Positions 25,964 through 35,496 of a DNA stretch of 64,000 bases are shown here, piece after piece; position 1 is the first letter of the stretch, and every line of letters starts with the position of its first letter. The notes below the pieces were generated by a model. The model searched no databases. It saw only the letters and a list, made by a program, of their open reading frames with translations, and was not told where the DNA came from. This DNA is from Niastella koreensis GR20-10 (lineage in GTDB: Bacteria > Bacteroidota > Bacteroidia > Chitinophagales > Chitinophagaceae), in NCBI RefSeq assembly GCF_000246855.1, contig NC_016609.1, forward strand, positions 4,402,001-4,466,000. The letters are read 5' to 3'. The position numbers and the translations under genes were made by a program.

Positions 25964-27352
25964 CTACGCGCCATCATCTTCTTCCAGATCTTTCAGCGCC
26001 TTATTATACCGGTACAACACCTCCACATACTTCTCCAGCACCGGTAATAACAACCATCCGGTGGCTTTGCCATCAACCAGCATAAAATAGTACTGTACGG
26101 CGCGTTTGATATCTTTTTGTTCCAGGCAAACCCATAAACGGGTTAGCCAGAAATTGATCACTTCAGAAGAATGGTATTGTTCATAACCCGGTACGGCTTC
26201 GCGAATATCGGAGTGGGCATAGATCTGTTCAAATCGGCTGTCCTGCTCCTGTTGTATCAGGGCGCCTAATGCCAAACTGAAGTTCAACACCGGAAAGTAT
26301 TTGTACATTTTCACCGCATGCTTTTTGGCCACTTCGCATAAGGAAGGCAGATCGAGCAGCACGCCCTGTTCGTAAATGGTTTGCAACGCCAACGGGTTGT
26401 GTGCATATTCGTTAGCCAGCGCCGCCATACCGTCTTCAAACTCACGCATCAGTTGCTCGTTGTTACGGTCCAGCAAATCGGCGAGCTCATCGGTTTGTTT
26501 TACTACAAACAGGTGTTCTTCAAAATGTTCTTCCAGCACGTTATTAGGTTCTTCGGCGCCATGGCCAATTTCATCCCACATTTCATGCCATTGCAATTCT
26601 TCCTCAGGTGTACAGGTATTTATTTCGGGGGGTAGTAAGCGGGTGAGCAATTCTGCATGAATGGTGATCTGTTCCAGCACCGAGCGTGTTTGCACCTTCT
26701 CTGTATTCAACATATCGTCTGAGCGAATGTTCTGCACATTGCTCAAACTTACTTCACCGGGCGGAATGTTGTCTATTTGCAGATTGATGGCAGATGCATC
26801 TTCCCGTAAGCGGGGTGGTATACCAGGGTCCTCAACCGTATAATAATAATTTCCTTCGCCGGCATATTGTTTCAGCTTGGCCAGTACCTCGGCAAACTGA
26901 CCTGAACGTTCCACGATCAAATGTGGCAAGCCGTCGGTACCTAACGGAACATCGATCACCGGCACTGCATTATCATCTTCTTCCAGGATATAACGGGTAA
27001 CTTCAAAGTTGTGATGCGGGTGAATATCAAACTCCATGGCAAAATCATGACCGGCGTAAATGATATTGTGCGCAAGCGCATAATCTATTTCCTTGAAATC
27101 TGCCAGTTCCTGGCTGTATTCCTGAAAAAATTCATTCTCGGAGGTATTGAAAAAAAACACGGTATCTTTTACTCCCAAACACAACAGATCTACACGATAC
27201 AAACCGATAGTAACATTGCCGTTCGTATGTTTTCGCATTACAGATACATTGGCGATCTGACTTTCTTCCCAGTCCTTATTCACCATACATTTACTCACGG
27301 GCAATGTGCGTGCCTTTGTTTGCACGTATTTTCGGGGAGAGAGCGTTTGCAT
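25964..27352 (-). CDS. Protein of unknown function (462 aa)
   Basis: I do not recognise a named family. The protein has no signal peptide or membrane helix, so it should be cytosolic. The N-terminal third has a conserved-looking module: SVMRKHTNGNVTIGLYRVD, then LLCLGVKDTVFFFN, then HNIIYAGHDFAMEFD. I associate this module with a group of uncharacterised bacterial proteins. The middle is acidic (EEELQWHEMWDEIGHGAEEP), and the C-terminal third is helical with TPR-like spacing (about 350-455). The ATG at 27352 follows a long non-coding leader. The gene is flanked by unrelated genes and appears monocistronic. Confidence 0.85.
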   Translation of the reverse strand: MQTLSPRKYVQTKARTLPVSKCMVNKDWEESQIANVSVMRKHTNGNVTIGLYRVDLLCLGVKDTVFFFNTSENEFFQEYSQELADFKEIDYALAHNIIYAGHDFAMEFDIHPHHNFEVTRYILEEDDNAVPVIDVPLGTDGLPHLIVERSGQFAEVLAKLKQYAGEGNYYYTVEDPGIPPRLREDASAINLQIDNIPPGEVSLSNVQNIRSDDMLNTEKVQTRSVLEQITIHAELLTRLLPPEINTCTPEEELQWHEMWDEIGHGAEEPNNVLEEHFEEHLFVVKQTDELADLLDRNNEQLMREFEDGMAALANEYAHNPLALQTIYEQGVLLDLPSLCEVAKKHAVKMYKYFPVLNFSLALGALIQQEQDSRFEQIYAHSDIREAVPGYEQYHSSEVINFWLTRLWVCLEQKDIKRAVQYYFMLVDGKATGWLLLPVLEKYVEVLYRYNKALKDLEEDDGA

Positions 27353-27685
27353 ACCTGTGTATTTATTGTTGTGCTATCAAACAGGGTTAACCTGGGGTTG
27401 AACAATCGGTTCTTAATATTTTCCCGAGCGGGTCGTCCCGGACCTTCAAAGTAAACGCATTTTGATATACAACTACTCAAAAGTTGTTGTCATAATTTTC
27501 ACACATTTCTGCACAGTAATGATAACCGGTTGTTTGATACTGCGTTGTAATTAATGAATATTTTGACGATCATCATTAAATTTTGTTACCACCAATGTGG
27601 TATTGGTATGCCCGTGACAATCCCCTAGATTTGAGGTAGCTTTTTCCATTTCCCACTCCTACCCTCGCACTAATAAATAAATCAT
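27353..27685 (+). promoter_or_regulatory. Divergent gap with promoter of the small lipoprotein gene
   Basis: The 333-bp gap carries ATTG (27602-27605), 20 nt, then TAGATTTG (27626-27633), a good match to the Bacteroidota promoter, with a leader of about 45 nt to the ATG at 27686. A TACCAC-CAAT-GTGGTA inverted repeat at 27587-27602 overlaps the -33 box and could be an operator. No gene is seen in the gap. Confidence 0.5.
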
Positions 27686-28045
27686 ATGCAATTGTCTGCC
27701 ACATTCACCAAAACACTGTCAATTTATCTTATAGCTTTTCTACCCGCAATAACCTGCACACTCACCAGTTGCAGCAGCACTAAAATAATTACCGAATACG
27801 ATTGCGCCGATGCTACCAACATCAACAAAGACACTACCGTATGGCATTATTTCTGGGGATTGGTGCAGTCGAAAGACATTCGCCCACAATGCGATAAACG
27901 GTATAATCACCTCAATAAGGTTGTAGTAAAATCAACGCCGGGACATGTGTTATTAACAGTTATCACATTGGGAATTGTAATTCCCCAGAAAGTGAGCTGG
28001 TGTTGCGCTCCTCCTAACCCACAACCCGGTCATTTAGGAAATTAA
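27686..28045 (+). CDS. Small lipoprotein, Bor-like
   Basis: This 119-aa protein has a lipoprotein signal ending in LTSC, with Cys29 as the lipid site. The mature part is short and Cys-containing (YDCAD, RPQCDKRY, SWCCAPPNP) and includes the hydrophobic strand VLLTVITLGIVIPQKVSW. The layout resembles the Bor/Iss lipoprotein group, but the match is by pattern only and the function in this organism is unknown. It is followed closely by an FAD oxidase gene on the same strand, with a GTTGAC repeat between them. Confidence 0.75.
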   Translation: MQLSATFTKTLSIYLIAFLPAITCTLTSCSSTKIITEYDCADATNINKDTTVWHYFWGLVQSKDIRPQCDKRYNHLNKVVVKSTPGHVLLTVITLGIVIPQKVSWCCAPPNPQPGHLGN

Positions 28046-28049
28046 AATA

Positions 28050-28094
28050 CAGTTGACGAGTTGACCCGTCAACTGGTCAACTGGTTAACTTTTC
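28050..28094. repeat. GTTGAC repeat, copy 2
   Basis: It starts 6 nt after the lipoprotein stop: GTTGACGAGTTGAC, then the complement GTCAACTGGTCAAC and GTTAAC. It closes as a hairpin just before the ATG at 28106. Confidence 0.8.
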
Positions 28095-28105
28095 AACTAA
28101 TTAAT

Positions 28106-29698
28106 ATGGCATTACCTGAAGGCATATTAGCACTTCCCATTACCGACTGGGAAAACGGTCACCAGAATTTTACTGTTACATTAACAAAAGATGCAAGCTT
28201 TAACCTGCGTCTGCCTTTCGACTTCTCCCAGCAGGAAAAGAATTACCAGGCTACCACCAAAAACTTTCAATGGCTGATACAACATGCCATTGACAATAAT
28301 GTTCGCCTGCGGGCGCTTGGCAATGGCTGGAGCTTCAGCGATGTGGCCGTATGTAATGGCGGACTGGTGGATACCCGTGAGCTGCGTACTTTCTTTAGCA
28401 TGGGCAATAGTTTTTTATCACCGCAATACCTCGCCAATGGCAAAACTGCACAAGACCTGGTGTTTACCCAATGCGGCATGAGCATCTTACAAATGAATAA
28501 GGAGCTGGAAGAAGAAAATGGCTGGCTGCGTTGCCTGCGTGCTTCCGGGGCCAGTAACGGACAAACCATTGCCGGCGCTACTGCTACCGGCACTCATGGC
28601 GCCGGGTATAAAGTTGGCGCCGTACATGATGCCATTGTAGGCTTACATCTTGTCACCGGCGCCAATCGTCATGTGTGGCTCGAACGGGCCTCGTATCCCG
28701 TAGCTTCGCAGGCTTTTACCGACTGGCTGGGCGCCGAAGTGTTTCGTGACGATGACCTGTTCAATTCTGCAGTGGTGAGTTTTGGCAGTTTTGGTTTTGT
28801 ACATGGGATCCTGCTGGAAACGGAACCTATTTTCCTGCTGGAGAAACATACTTCTTCTAATATTCCTTATAACGACAAGCTGAAACAGGCCATCAATGAA
28901 TGGAAATTTGAAGCGCTCCATGATTTTCTCCCCTTCCCGCCCGAAAGCCCTGGCCGTAGTTTGTATCATTTTGAAGTGATCGTAAATCCACATCGCTTTG
29001 CCATTGACGATGCAGACAAAGGCGTGTTCCTGCGCGCGATGTATAAAACGCCGTACAGAACAGATTACGACAAACCCGCCTTACCCGCCGGTAAATTTCA
29101 ATACGGTGATGAATTGCTTGGACTGGTACAAACCATTCTCGATAATATCGGTAAAAAGCTTACGCAAAAACTGGTACCGCCATTGGTCACCAAATTATTT
29201 CCGCTGGCGTTTGCCGCCAATGAACAGGCCACTGGCACCATTGGTGAGATCTTTACCAATACCAAATTCAGGGGCAAAGCAGCCAGCGCCGCTATTGCCA
29301 TAGACACGGCTAATGCCAGCCGCGCCATTGAAGAAATTGTGGAATTGAATAAAAAGACTCCTTTTGCCGGCGCCCTGGCCCTGCGTTTTGTAAAGGGCAC
29401 GCAAGCCACGCTCGGCTTTACCAAATTTGAAAAAACCTGCGTACTGGAAATGGATGGTGTTGAATCGGTCACCAGCCGTAAGTTCTTCAGCAGCGTGTGG
29501 GACCGTTTTGAAGCAATCGGCCTCCCCTATACCTTACATTGGGGCAAGATCAACTTTAACCTAACCGAACCGCGCATCCGCCAGATGTATGGCGATGCTG
29601 CGGTAAATAAATGGCTTACTGCGAGACATAAATTGCTTGATAACGAAACGCAAAAGGTGTTTAATAATGCTTTTATGGAACGCACAGGGTTAATGTGA
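28106..29698 (+). CDS. FAD-binding oxidase of the D-arabinono-lactone oxidase/PCMH type
   Basis: This 530-aa protein has an N-terminal PCMH FAD-binding domain (about 35-230), with RALGNGWSFSDV and the flavin-contacting GASNGQTIAGATATGTHGAG. The substrate half ends in MYGDAAVNKWLTARHKLL, which resembles the C-terminus of D-arabinono-1,4-lactone oxidases and alditol oxidases. It probably oxidises a sugar lactone or alditol with oxygen or another acceptor. There is no signal peptide, so it should be cytosolic. The start at 28106 (MALPEG) is preferred because an upstream TTG would place the repeat hairpin in the coding sequence. It may be co-transcribed with the lipoprotein gene. Confidence 0.88.
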   Translation: MALPEGILALPITDWENGHQNFTVTLTKDASFNLRLPFDFSQQEKNYQATTKNFQWLIQHAIDNNVRLRALGNGWSFSDVAVCNGGLVDTRELRTFFSMGNSFLSPQYLANGKTAQDLVFTQCGMSILQMNKELEEENGWLRCLRASGASNGQTIAGATATGTHGAGYKVGAVHDAIVGLHLVTGANRHVWLERASYPVASQAFTDWLGAEVFRDDDLFNSAVVSFGSFGFVHGILLETEPIFLLEKHTSSNIPYNDKLKQAINEWKFEALHDFLPFPPESPGRSLYHFEVIVNPHRFAIDDADKGVFLRAMYKTPYRTDYDKPALPAGKFQYGDELLGLVQTILDNIGKKLTQKLVPPLVTKLFPLAFAANEQATGTIGEIFTNTKFRGKAASAAIAIDTANASRAIEEIVELNKKTPFAGALALRFVKGTQATLGFTKFEKTCVLEMDGVESVTSRKFFSSVWDRFEAIGLPYTLHWGKINFNLTEPRIRQMYGDAAVNKWLTARHKLLDNETQKVFNNAFMERTGLM

Positions 29699-29783
29699 TA
29701 ATTAGCTAATTTGATAATGTGATAATTGAATACATGGCTAACTATTATCGAGCGCTTCCATTATCACATTAGCTAATTGGCCA
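29695..29783. repeat. TTAGCTAAT/GTGATAATT palindromic repeat
   Basis: The repeat overlaps the stop codon of the oxidase: AATGTGATAATT spans the stop and is repeated at about 29718-29729. The left arm (TAATTAGCTAATTTGATAATG) is answered by TTATCACATTAGCTAATT at 29760-29777. Sense-strand stops in all three frames follow the natural stop within 20 nt. Confidence 0.8.
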
Positions 29784-29937
29784 TATAATTTATTTTATAT
29801 ACCTTGGATTCCCCATCCCAGCCAACGTACACATTCCCGGATAAATACTCAATCAAAGTCGGTGATGATTCCCTTGCGCAGTATCAACAACAATACGCGC
29901 AGGTACTGTATTTTTTAATCAAATTAAAATTCAGGAA

Positions 29938-30651
29938 ATGATTGCTCATCCCGACAAATTTGCCGGCTTTTACAACAATGGATTGCTTGACTTTGACCGC
30001 AGACTGGCATATTACGCCTATCAACAGTTTAAACCGTACTTTAAAAACAAAACATGCCTCGAATTAGGTCCTGCCACCGGATACATGACCTGTCACTTAT
30101 TAAACGATTTTAAAGAAGTGACCGCTGTAGAGGGATCTTTAAACTTATTAGAACAGATCCCTGATCATCCATCCCTTGTAAAAGTGCATTCCTTATTTGA
30201 GGAATATGAACCTGGAAAAAAGTTCGATACAATTATCATGAGCCATGTTCTGGAACATATTTTTGATCCGGTAGCATTACTTAAACGGATAAAAGGCTGG
30301 CTGGCAGATGAGGGCGTTTTCATTGTTGGAGTTCCCAATGCAAAATCATTCCACCGCCTGGCAGCTGTTGAAATGGATCTCCTGAAAACAATATATACCT
30401 TAAATGACAGGGATAGAGCTGTGGGCCATTACCGGGTGTATGATATGGATACTTTACAAAAAGATGCGGAGTCGGCTGGTTATAAAGTAATTGACACCGG
30501 CGGCATTTTTATTAAATTCCTGACTAATAAACAAATTGATGACGCTCTAAATAAAGAGTTTTTAAATGAAGCCATCATGGATGCTTATTTTAAACTGAGC
30601 AATGTATTTAAAGAAAACTCTGCCGAGATCTTTTTAGTGCTGGGTCAATAA
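29938..30651 (+). CDS. Class I SAM-dependent methyltransferase
   Basis: This 237-aa methyltransferase has the Rossmann SAM-binding motifs: motif I CLELGPATGYMT (about 41-52), the acidic post-I VEGSLNLLEQI, and the motif IV region FDTIIMSHVLEHIFDPVALL, typical of Methyltransf_11/23/25 proteins. The C-terminal half is specific (YRVYDMDTLQKDAESAGYKV). Proteins of this shape are often in surface polysaccharide gene sets, but no glycosyltransferase is adjacent, so the substrate is open. It is a single gene bounded downstream by a terminator. Confidence 0.9.
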   Translation: MIAHPDKFAGFYNNGLLDFDRRLAYYAYQQFKPYFKNKTCLELGPATGYMTCHLLNDFKEVTAVEGSLNLLEQIPDHPSLVKVHSLFEEYEPGKKFDTIIMSHVLEHIFDPVALLKRIKGWLADEGVFIVGVPNAKSFHRLAAVEMDLLKTIYTLNDRDRAVGHYRVYDMDTLQKDAESAGYKVIDTGGIFIKFLTNKQIDDALNKEFLNEAIMDAYFKLSNVFKENSAEIFLVLGQ

Positions 30652-30662
30652 CCCAATAGTGG

Positions 30663-30708
30663 CAAAAAAAGGAACAGCCTTACGTCGTAAAGTAAAGCTG
30701 TTCTTTTT
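30663..30708. terminator. Bidirectional terminator between convergent genes
   Basis: GGAACAGC (30671-30678) pairs with GCTGTTCT (30697-30704), A-run before and T-run after. It serves the methyltransferase gene and the convergent acyltransferase-like gene. Confidence 0.8.
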
Positions 30709-30730
30709 ATCTTTTGTTTTTACAACTGTA

Positions 30731-31861
30731 TTATACTCTTACATAAATCTTCTTCTTATCCATCCAATACCCCACACTCCAGCAAAGCAACATAAATAAC
30801 ACCGCCTGTACCAGCGCGCCAAAATACGGCGTTGCCAGATGAATGAAAATATTATCATATAACCACCTGAAGACGGAGATGCCGGAAGGCAATTTGAATA
30901 CACTGTACAAAATAGCCAGCACCTCAGACAGCAGATAAATAAACAACGGGTTCTTGCCAAACACCTGGAAGAAAGGCGTCCAGGAAGTTTTTTGCTGAAT
31001 ATCGGCTATATAAACAATGGCAGCTATAATGAGACAATCAATGCCCACAGTGTGTAATACAAAAGAGCTGGTCCAGAGTTTTTTATTGATGGGGAAAGAA
31101 TAATTCCAGAAATGCGCCAAGACCAACAGGGCAAAACCAGCCAGCATCAGTTTGGTGAGGGCTTCATAGGTGCCGCCTTTTTGTTGCAGGAACCTGCCTA
31201 CCCAGTAACCACCTACAACATTGGCAATGGCCGGGAACGTACTTAAAAAACCTTCGGGATCAAAAGGCACGCCTTCGCCATGATATAAATGGTCGGGACC
31301 GAGCAGCCACAGATCGAGCTTTAAAACGGCATTGCCAGCCAGCGACAACGGATCGGCCGAATCGCCAAAGAAATACAGCACGGGCCAGTATAACAACAGG
31401 ATGGCAGCGGTAATAATGATCGTTGCGCGGAATTTTAAAAAGTAAAGCATCAGCGAAGCAAAGCAATACGCCAGCGCTATGCGTTGTAAAACGCCAAAAA
31501 CGCGCGTTTTCTCAAATGGATAAAAGGCGTACACGCCGGTTACCTTATCCATCCGCACAAAGGGAAACCAGTACATGAGGTAACCCAGTATAAAAATGAG
31601 TAATGTTCGTTTTAAAATTTTACCCAGTACAAAGCCGGTCGAAGCATTCTCCCACCTGGGCATTACAAAGCTCATGGCATTACCTACCGCAAATAAAAAA
31701 GATGGAAAAACCAGGTCGGTAGGCGTAAAACCATGCCATTGGGCATGCAGCAGCGGTGCATAGGTATGGCTCCCATCAGGCGAGGTATTTACAATGATCA
31801 TGAAGCAAATGGTCATGCCCCTGAACACATCGAGGGCCAGGAATCGTTTTTGTTGTTGCAT
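30731..31861 (-). CDS. HGSNAT-like membrane acyltransferase (DUF5009/DUF1624 type)
   Basis: This 376-aa polytopic membrane protein has about ten hydrophobic helices. The opening RFLALDVFRGMTICFMIIV and HGFTPTDLVFPSFLFAVGNAM are the hallmarks of the heparan-alpha-glucosaminide N-acetyltransferase-like family, which moves acetyl groups across a membrane onto sugars. The bacterial substrate is unknown. It is the last gene of the minus-strand run starting with ECF sigma factor A, 97 bp behind the phosphatase fusion gene. It may modify a sugar released by locus A, or it may have its own promoter. Confidence 0.88.
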   Translation of the reverse strand: MQQQKRFLALDVFRGMTICFMIIVNTSPDGSHTYAPLLHAQWHGFTPTDLVFPSFLFAVGNAMSFVMPRWENASTGFVLGKILKRTLLIFILGYLMYWFPFVRMDKVTGVYAFYPFEKTRVFGVLQRIALAYCFASLMLYFLKFRATIIITAAILLLYWPVLYFFGDSADPLSLAGNAVLKLDLWLLGPDHLYHGEGVPFDPEGFLSTFPAIANVVGGYWVGRFLQQKGGTYEALTKLMLAGFALLVLAHFWNYSFPINKKLWTSSFVLHTVGIDCLIIAAIVYIADIQQKTSWTPFFQVFGKNPLFIYLLSEVLAILYSVFKLPSGISVFRWLYDNIFIHLATPYFGALVQAVLFMLLCWSVGYWMDKKKIYVRV

Positions 31862-31958
31862 GTCAGTTTGAAATTGGTGTAGCAGTAATTACCTGGAATA
31901 AGCCGAAAGTAATCATTTCACACGAATAGGCAAACAACTGAGCCGGGCTGCTGCTGAT

Positions 31959-33824
31959 TTATTTTCTTATTGGGATGTTAAGCGCCGCCATCATGCGGTA
32001 AAACAACTCCGTGTTTTCATATACGCCCCTGAAACGGAACGATTGCGGGCCATAGGCAAACACCGGCACCGGTGTGGCAGTATGGTCGTTGGTGGAAAAA
32101 TTACCGCTTACATAGCCATTGGAATAATCGCCGGCCAGCAGCGACAAACCACCGGTTTCGTGATCGGCTGTTACAATAACAAGTGTTTGTCCGTCTGCAT
32201 CAGCAAATTGCATCGCTTTGCCTATCACCTGGTCAAAATCCATTACCTCGCTGGCTACATACGATAGGTCGTTGGCATGACCGCCATAATCAACCTGCGC
32301 GCCCTCCGTCATTAAAAAAAATCCCGCTTTATTGCGGGACAACGTTTTCACTGCTTTTGAGAAGGCCTGTTCCAGCCAGTGCTCCCGCCCCCGCAGCACG
32401 GGCAAACCCGCCTTCGGGTCAACCACCACCCATTTTTTACCAGGTACATCTTTCACGCTGTCCACACTATGAACAACAGTAAATTCAGGCGACAACTCCT
32501 GGAAGGCGCTGTCGGAACCGGCGTCTTTGACATTTCCTTCCAGCAGGGCAACATTTGCTAAACTCTCCCTGCCCGATCCCATCAGCAGATCGATATCGGC
32601 CTTTTTAAGATCATGAATGATAGCAATAGAATTTTCCCGGTCGGTTTGATGCGCGTAGAAATCAGCCGGCGTGGCATCGGTAATATCCCCACAGGTAACC
32701 AGCCCGGTTTTTATATTTTTTGTTTTCAGAAACACCGGCAGCAAGGGAATGGCTACTCCGGTATGATCTACGCCCACATGCCGGTTATTGGTTTTTTCAC
32801 CGGAAGCAAAGGCCGTTGAACCGGGGGCCGAATCGGTAACATAACAATCGTACGAGCTGGTTTTGGAGAACCCGATATTACGCATGTTGAAAACATTCAG
32901 CGCGCCTTTATTGGCGGTATAACCGGCATACAACTGGGCCAGCCCTGTACCATCGCCAATGAACAGTAAAATATTCTTTACCGGTTTATCAACGCCATCA
33001 TGCAGAAAAGTGGGTTGATAAGGCTTATACCCGGTTTTATTTTTAAAAGAGTTCGACGGCATTTTCCGCAGAAAATCTGACAATGCTTTAATGCTATCTG
33101 TATTGATATAATCCACCTGCAGGCGCATCAACTGGATCCAGGCATTGGTAAAATCAGGGGCTCCCCAAAAACGAACCCGTTTGTTGAGTGCATGCGCATG
33201 TGATACCAGTTTTTGCAGCGTATCCCATTGCGGCGAAGGAATAATTCCTTTTCCATTCCACATGGTATATTTTTTCAGATCGGCGCTTAGCATCACCACG
33301 CGCGCAAGGGCAGCGGCCGGATACTCTTTTTGCAATTCACCATCGAACCAGATAAAGGAAGGATAAGAAGCATACGCCGATACCTCGGGCCGGTTGCCAC
33401 TGATAGCAATCTGCAAAGTTGAACACTGTGTAAGCACGGGATATTTCCGCAACAGTTCAACCAGTTTGTTCAGGGTAGTTACGCTGTCGGTTTTTATATC
33501 TATCATAAACTGCAGGTGCCGGGCGGCATCTGCATAAATATGTCCCTTGTTCTTTTCTATAAATGACTGCAACGGTTTCAGGTACATATCTTCCAGTGTT
33601 CGGTGCAATGCCAGTTCCTTTTCACTATGCGCTACCAGTATTTCACCATTATACCAGAAGATATCGGCCTCTATGGAACCAAAGGTTTCATTATAGGCCG
33701 TTAACAGCGGAACCGGCTGCTCATAGTCGTTGTGCGAGTGCGCATTGGCAACGGTATAGTTAGCAGGTTGGGAGAAAGCTGTTGTTCTGAGAACGATCAA
33801 TAAAGTAAAAAGTAGCTTATTCAA
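31959..33824 (-). CDS. PLC-like/glycerophosphodiesterase-type domain fused to alkaline phosphatase
   Basis: This 621-aa exported protein (signal about 1-19) has two enzymatic-looking halves. Residues about 22-255 form a PI-PLC-like/GDPD TIM-barrel domain with NAHSHNDYEQ (His29), IEADIFWYNG (Glu52, Asp54), LVAHS (His66) and MIDIK (Lys111). Residues about 280-621 form an alkaline phosphatase with metal ligand Asp291 (FIGDGTG), nucleophile Ser332 (TDSAPGSTAFASG), GAQVDYGGHAND and TADHETGG. One chain could thus cut a phosphodiester and then strip the phosphate, releasing phosphate and an alcohol. It sits behind SusD of locus A, so the substrate imported there may be phosphorylated. Operon membership is likely but crosses a repeat. 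Confidence 0.92.
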   Translation of the reverse strand: MNKLLFTLLIVLRTTAFSQPANYTVANAHSHNDYEQPVPLLTAYNETFGSIEADIFWYNGEILVAHSEKELALHRTLEDMYLKPLQSFIEKNKGHIYADAARHLQFMIDIKTDSVTTLNKLVELLRKYPVLTQCSTLQIAISGNRPEVSAYASYPSFIWFDGELQKEYPAAALARVVMLSADLKKYTMWNGKGIIPSPQWDTLQKLVSHAHALNKRVRFWGAPDFTNAWIQLMRLQVDYINTDSIKALSDFLRKMPSNSFKNKTGYKPYQPTFLHDGVDKPVKNILLFIGDGTGLAQLYAGYTANKGALNVFNMRNIGFSKTSSYDCYVTDSAPGSTAFASGEKTNNRHVGVDHTGVAIPLLPVFLKTKNIKTGLVTCGDITDATPADFYAHQTDRENSIAIIHDLKKADIDLLMGSGRESLANVALLEGNVKDAGSDSAFQELSPEFTVVHSVDSVKDVPGKKWVVVDPKAGLPVLRGREHWLEQAFSKAVKTLSRNKAGFFLMTEGAQVDYGGHANDLSYVASEVMDFDQVIGKAMQFADADGQTLVIVTADHETGGLSLLAGDYSNGYVSGNFSTNDHTATPVPVFAYGPQSFRFRGVYENTELFYRMMAALNIPIRK

Positions 33825-33840
33825 TTTGAAATATTTTTTT

Positions 33841-33960
33841 GTCAGTAGTGAATGGTGAGTAGTGAGTAGTCAGTAGTGAGTGGGTTTCCGATAATCCGGA
33901 AGGCTGAACAATAGCGAGTTAACTCACTACTCACTACTGACTACTCACTACTCACAACTC
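33841..33960. repeat. GTGAGTAGTGAGTAG element, copy 2
   Basis: On the minus strand it begins at the SusD stop codon itself (TGA, then GTTGTGAGTAGTGAG), passes a core with CTCGCTATTGTTCAGCC and TTCCGGATTATCGGAAACCC, and ends in the complementary arm 17 bp before the phosphatase ATG. It lies inside the putative operon. Confidence 0.88.
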
Positions 33961-35476
33961 ACCAACCCGTGCTTTGTTTTATCACCCCGCCGCTATTGCT
34001 GATCTCCGTAGAAGGAACAGGCCATACGTTGTGCACCGCAGGATTAAATGTTCTGGCCGGCCAGATAATGGCGCCGTTATAACCATGTAACGGTTGTGCA
34101 TAGGCAGTTTGTGCATCGCCCCAGCGAACCAGGTCACGGTGACGATCGGCCCATTCACCGGCAAATTCACAGCGGCGTTGCTTTTTCAATTCCGCCAGGG
34201 TAGCGCCGGTAATGTTTGTCAATCCCGCGCGGTTACGGATGGCGTTGATCTCTGCATCGGCATTTTTACCCTGCATCAATTCGGCTTCTGCTTTTATCAG
34301 CAACACTTCGGCATAACGCAGCAATGGCGGATTCAGAGCAGTGGTTGGGTGATCGCCGTTAGGACTAATATACGTACTAATAGGATTTGCATAGGAAAAT
34401 GGCTCCATATATTTCCTGAACTGGTAACCACTTAAACTATTGGCGGAACCATAAACAGTATCTTTTCCAAAGAAGCGGAAAGCGTCACCCGGTTTCAGGA
34501 TGGTAACCTCCCTGCGCTGATCACCATTTTCATAGGCATCGTACAATTCTTTGGTTGGTGTATAATATCCCCAGCCATTGTATTTTCCCCAACCTTTGTT
34601 CTCGAGCATAACACCAGGCAGAATGCTGCCCCAGCCTCCTGTTCCTTTTGGCGTACTAAGAGCGCTCCAGATGTATTCTTTGGTCCAGTTATTGGCAATG
34701 GTAAATACATCGCCAAATTTGCCAAGCAGGGCATGCTTGCCGCTTTTTATCACCGAGTCGGCATACTTCTCTGCATTGGGCCAGCTCTTTGTATACAGGT
34801 ACATTTTCGACAGGTAGGCCCAGGCGGCGGTTTTATGGGCACGGCCATAATCTTCCGCCTTATAAGTATCGAAATAAGGCAACAGGTTGGCGGCGGTTTT
34901 AAAATCGCTTTCAACCAGTGCATAATTTTCGCTTACACTGGCAGCGCGGGCCACCGCGGCAGTACTGGAAGAATTGGCTTCCGTAACAATGGGTACACCG
35001 GCATTTTCATTCCCATAGTTATACGACAATTGAAAATACATCAGTCCGCGTAAGAAATAAGCTTCGCCCAGGATCCTGCTCTTCAATGCTCCATCCATTT
35101 CAATACCGGGCACGTGCAGAATGATATCATTGGCGCGTTTAATAACTATGTACCGCATCTTCCATTGATCGGTAAGATAAGATACGCCGGAAGTAGCGCT
35201 GTTGAAATTTTTCACGTTATCGGCCTTGGCATTGGAACGGCCGGTCACCATGTCGTCACTGGCATTGATGTACCACATAAAACCGCGGCCATAAAACTCT
35301 TCACCATCAAATTGTTCATACAGGGCATTGGACCCGCTGATGGCATCGGCCTGCGTTTTCCAGAAATTTCCTGTTACGGGCGAACCCTCCGGTTCAATAT
35401 CCAGTTTCTTATCACAGCTGGTTAATACACCTGCCGCCATGCAATATATTACGATATTATTGAGTATCTTTTTCAT
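33959..35476 (-). CDS. RagB/SusD family nutrient-binding lipoprotein (locus A)
   Basis: This 505-aa surface lipoprotein has a signal ending LTSC, with Cys20 as the lipid site. The N-terminal SusD-like domain (FWKTQADAISGSNALYEQ) and the C-terminal RagB/SusD domain (PLLRYAEVLLIKAEAELMQGKNADAEINAIRNRAGL) with TPR-like helices are both complete. It ends with the usual VWPVPSTEI motif. It caps the SusC channel and binds the imported glycan or other ligand. It lies 20 bp behind its SusC partner. The adjacent phosphatase fusion suggests a phosphate-bearing ligand, but that is inference. Confidence 0.95.
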   Translation of the reverse strand: MKKILNNIVIYCMAAGVLTSCDKKLDIEPEGSPVTGNFWKTQADAISGSNALYEQFDGEEFYGRGFMWYINASDDMVTGRSNAKADNVKNFNSATSGVSYLTDQWKMRYIVIKRANDIILHVPGIEMDGALKSRILGEAYFLRGLMYFQLSYNYGNENAGVPIVTEANSSSTAAVARAASVSENYALVESDFKTAANLLPYFDTYKAEDYGRAHKTAAWAYLSKMYLYTKSWPNAEKYADSVIKSGKHALLGKFGDVFTIANNWTKEYIWSALSTPKGTGGWGSILPGVMLENKGWGKYNGWGYYTPTKELYDAYENGDQRREVTILKPGDAFRFFGKDTVYGSANSLSGYQFRKYMEPFSYANPISTYISPNGDHPTTALNPPLLRYAEVLLIKAEAELMQGKNADAEINAIRNRAGLTNITGATLAELKKQRRCEFAGEWADRHRDLVRWGDAQTAYAQPLHGYNGAIIWPARTFNPAVHNVWPVPSTEISNSGGVIKQSTGW

Positions 35477-35496
35477 TGTTAAGTTTGCTTATTCGG

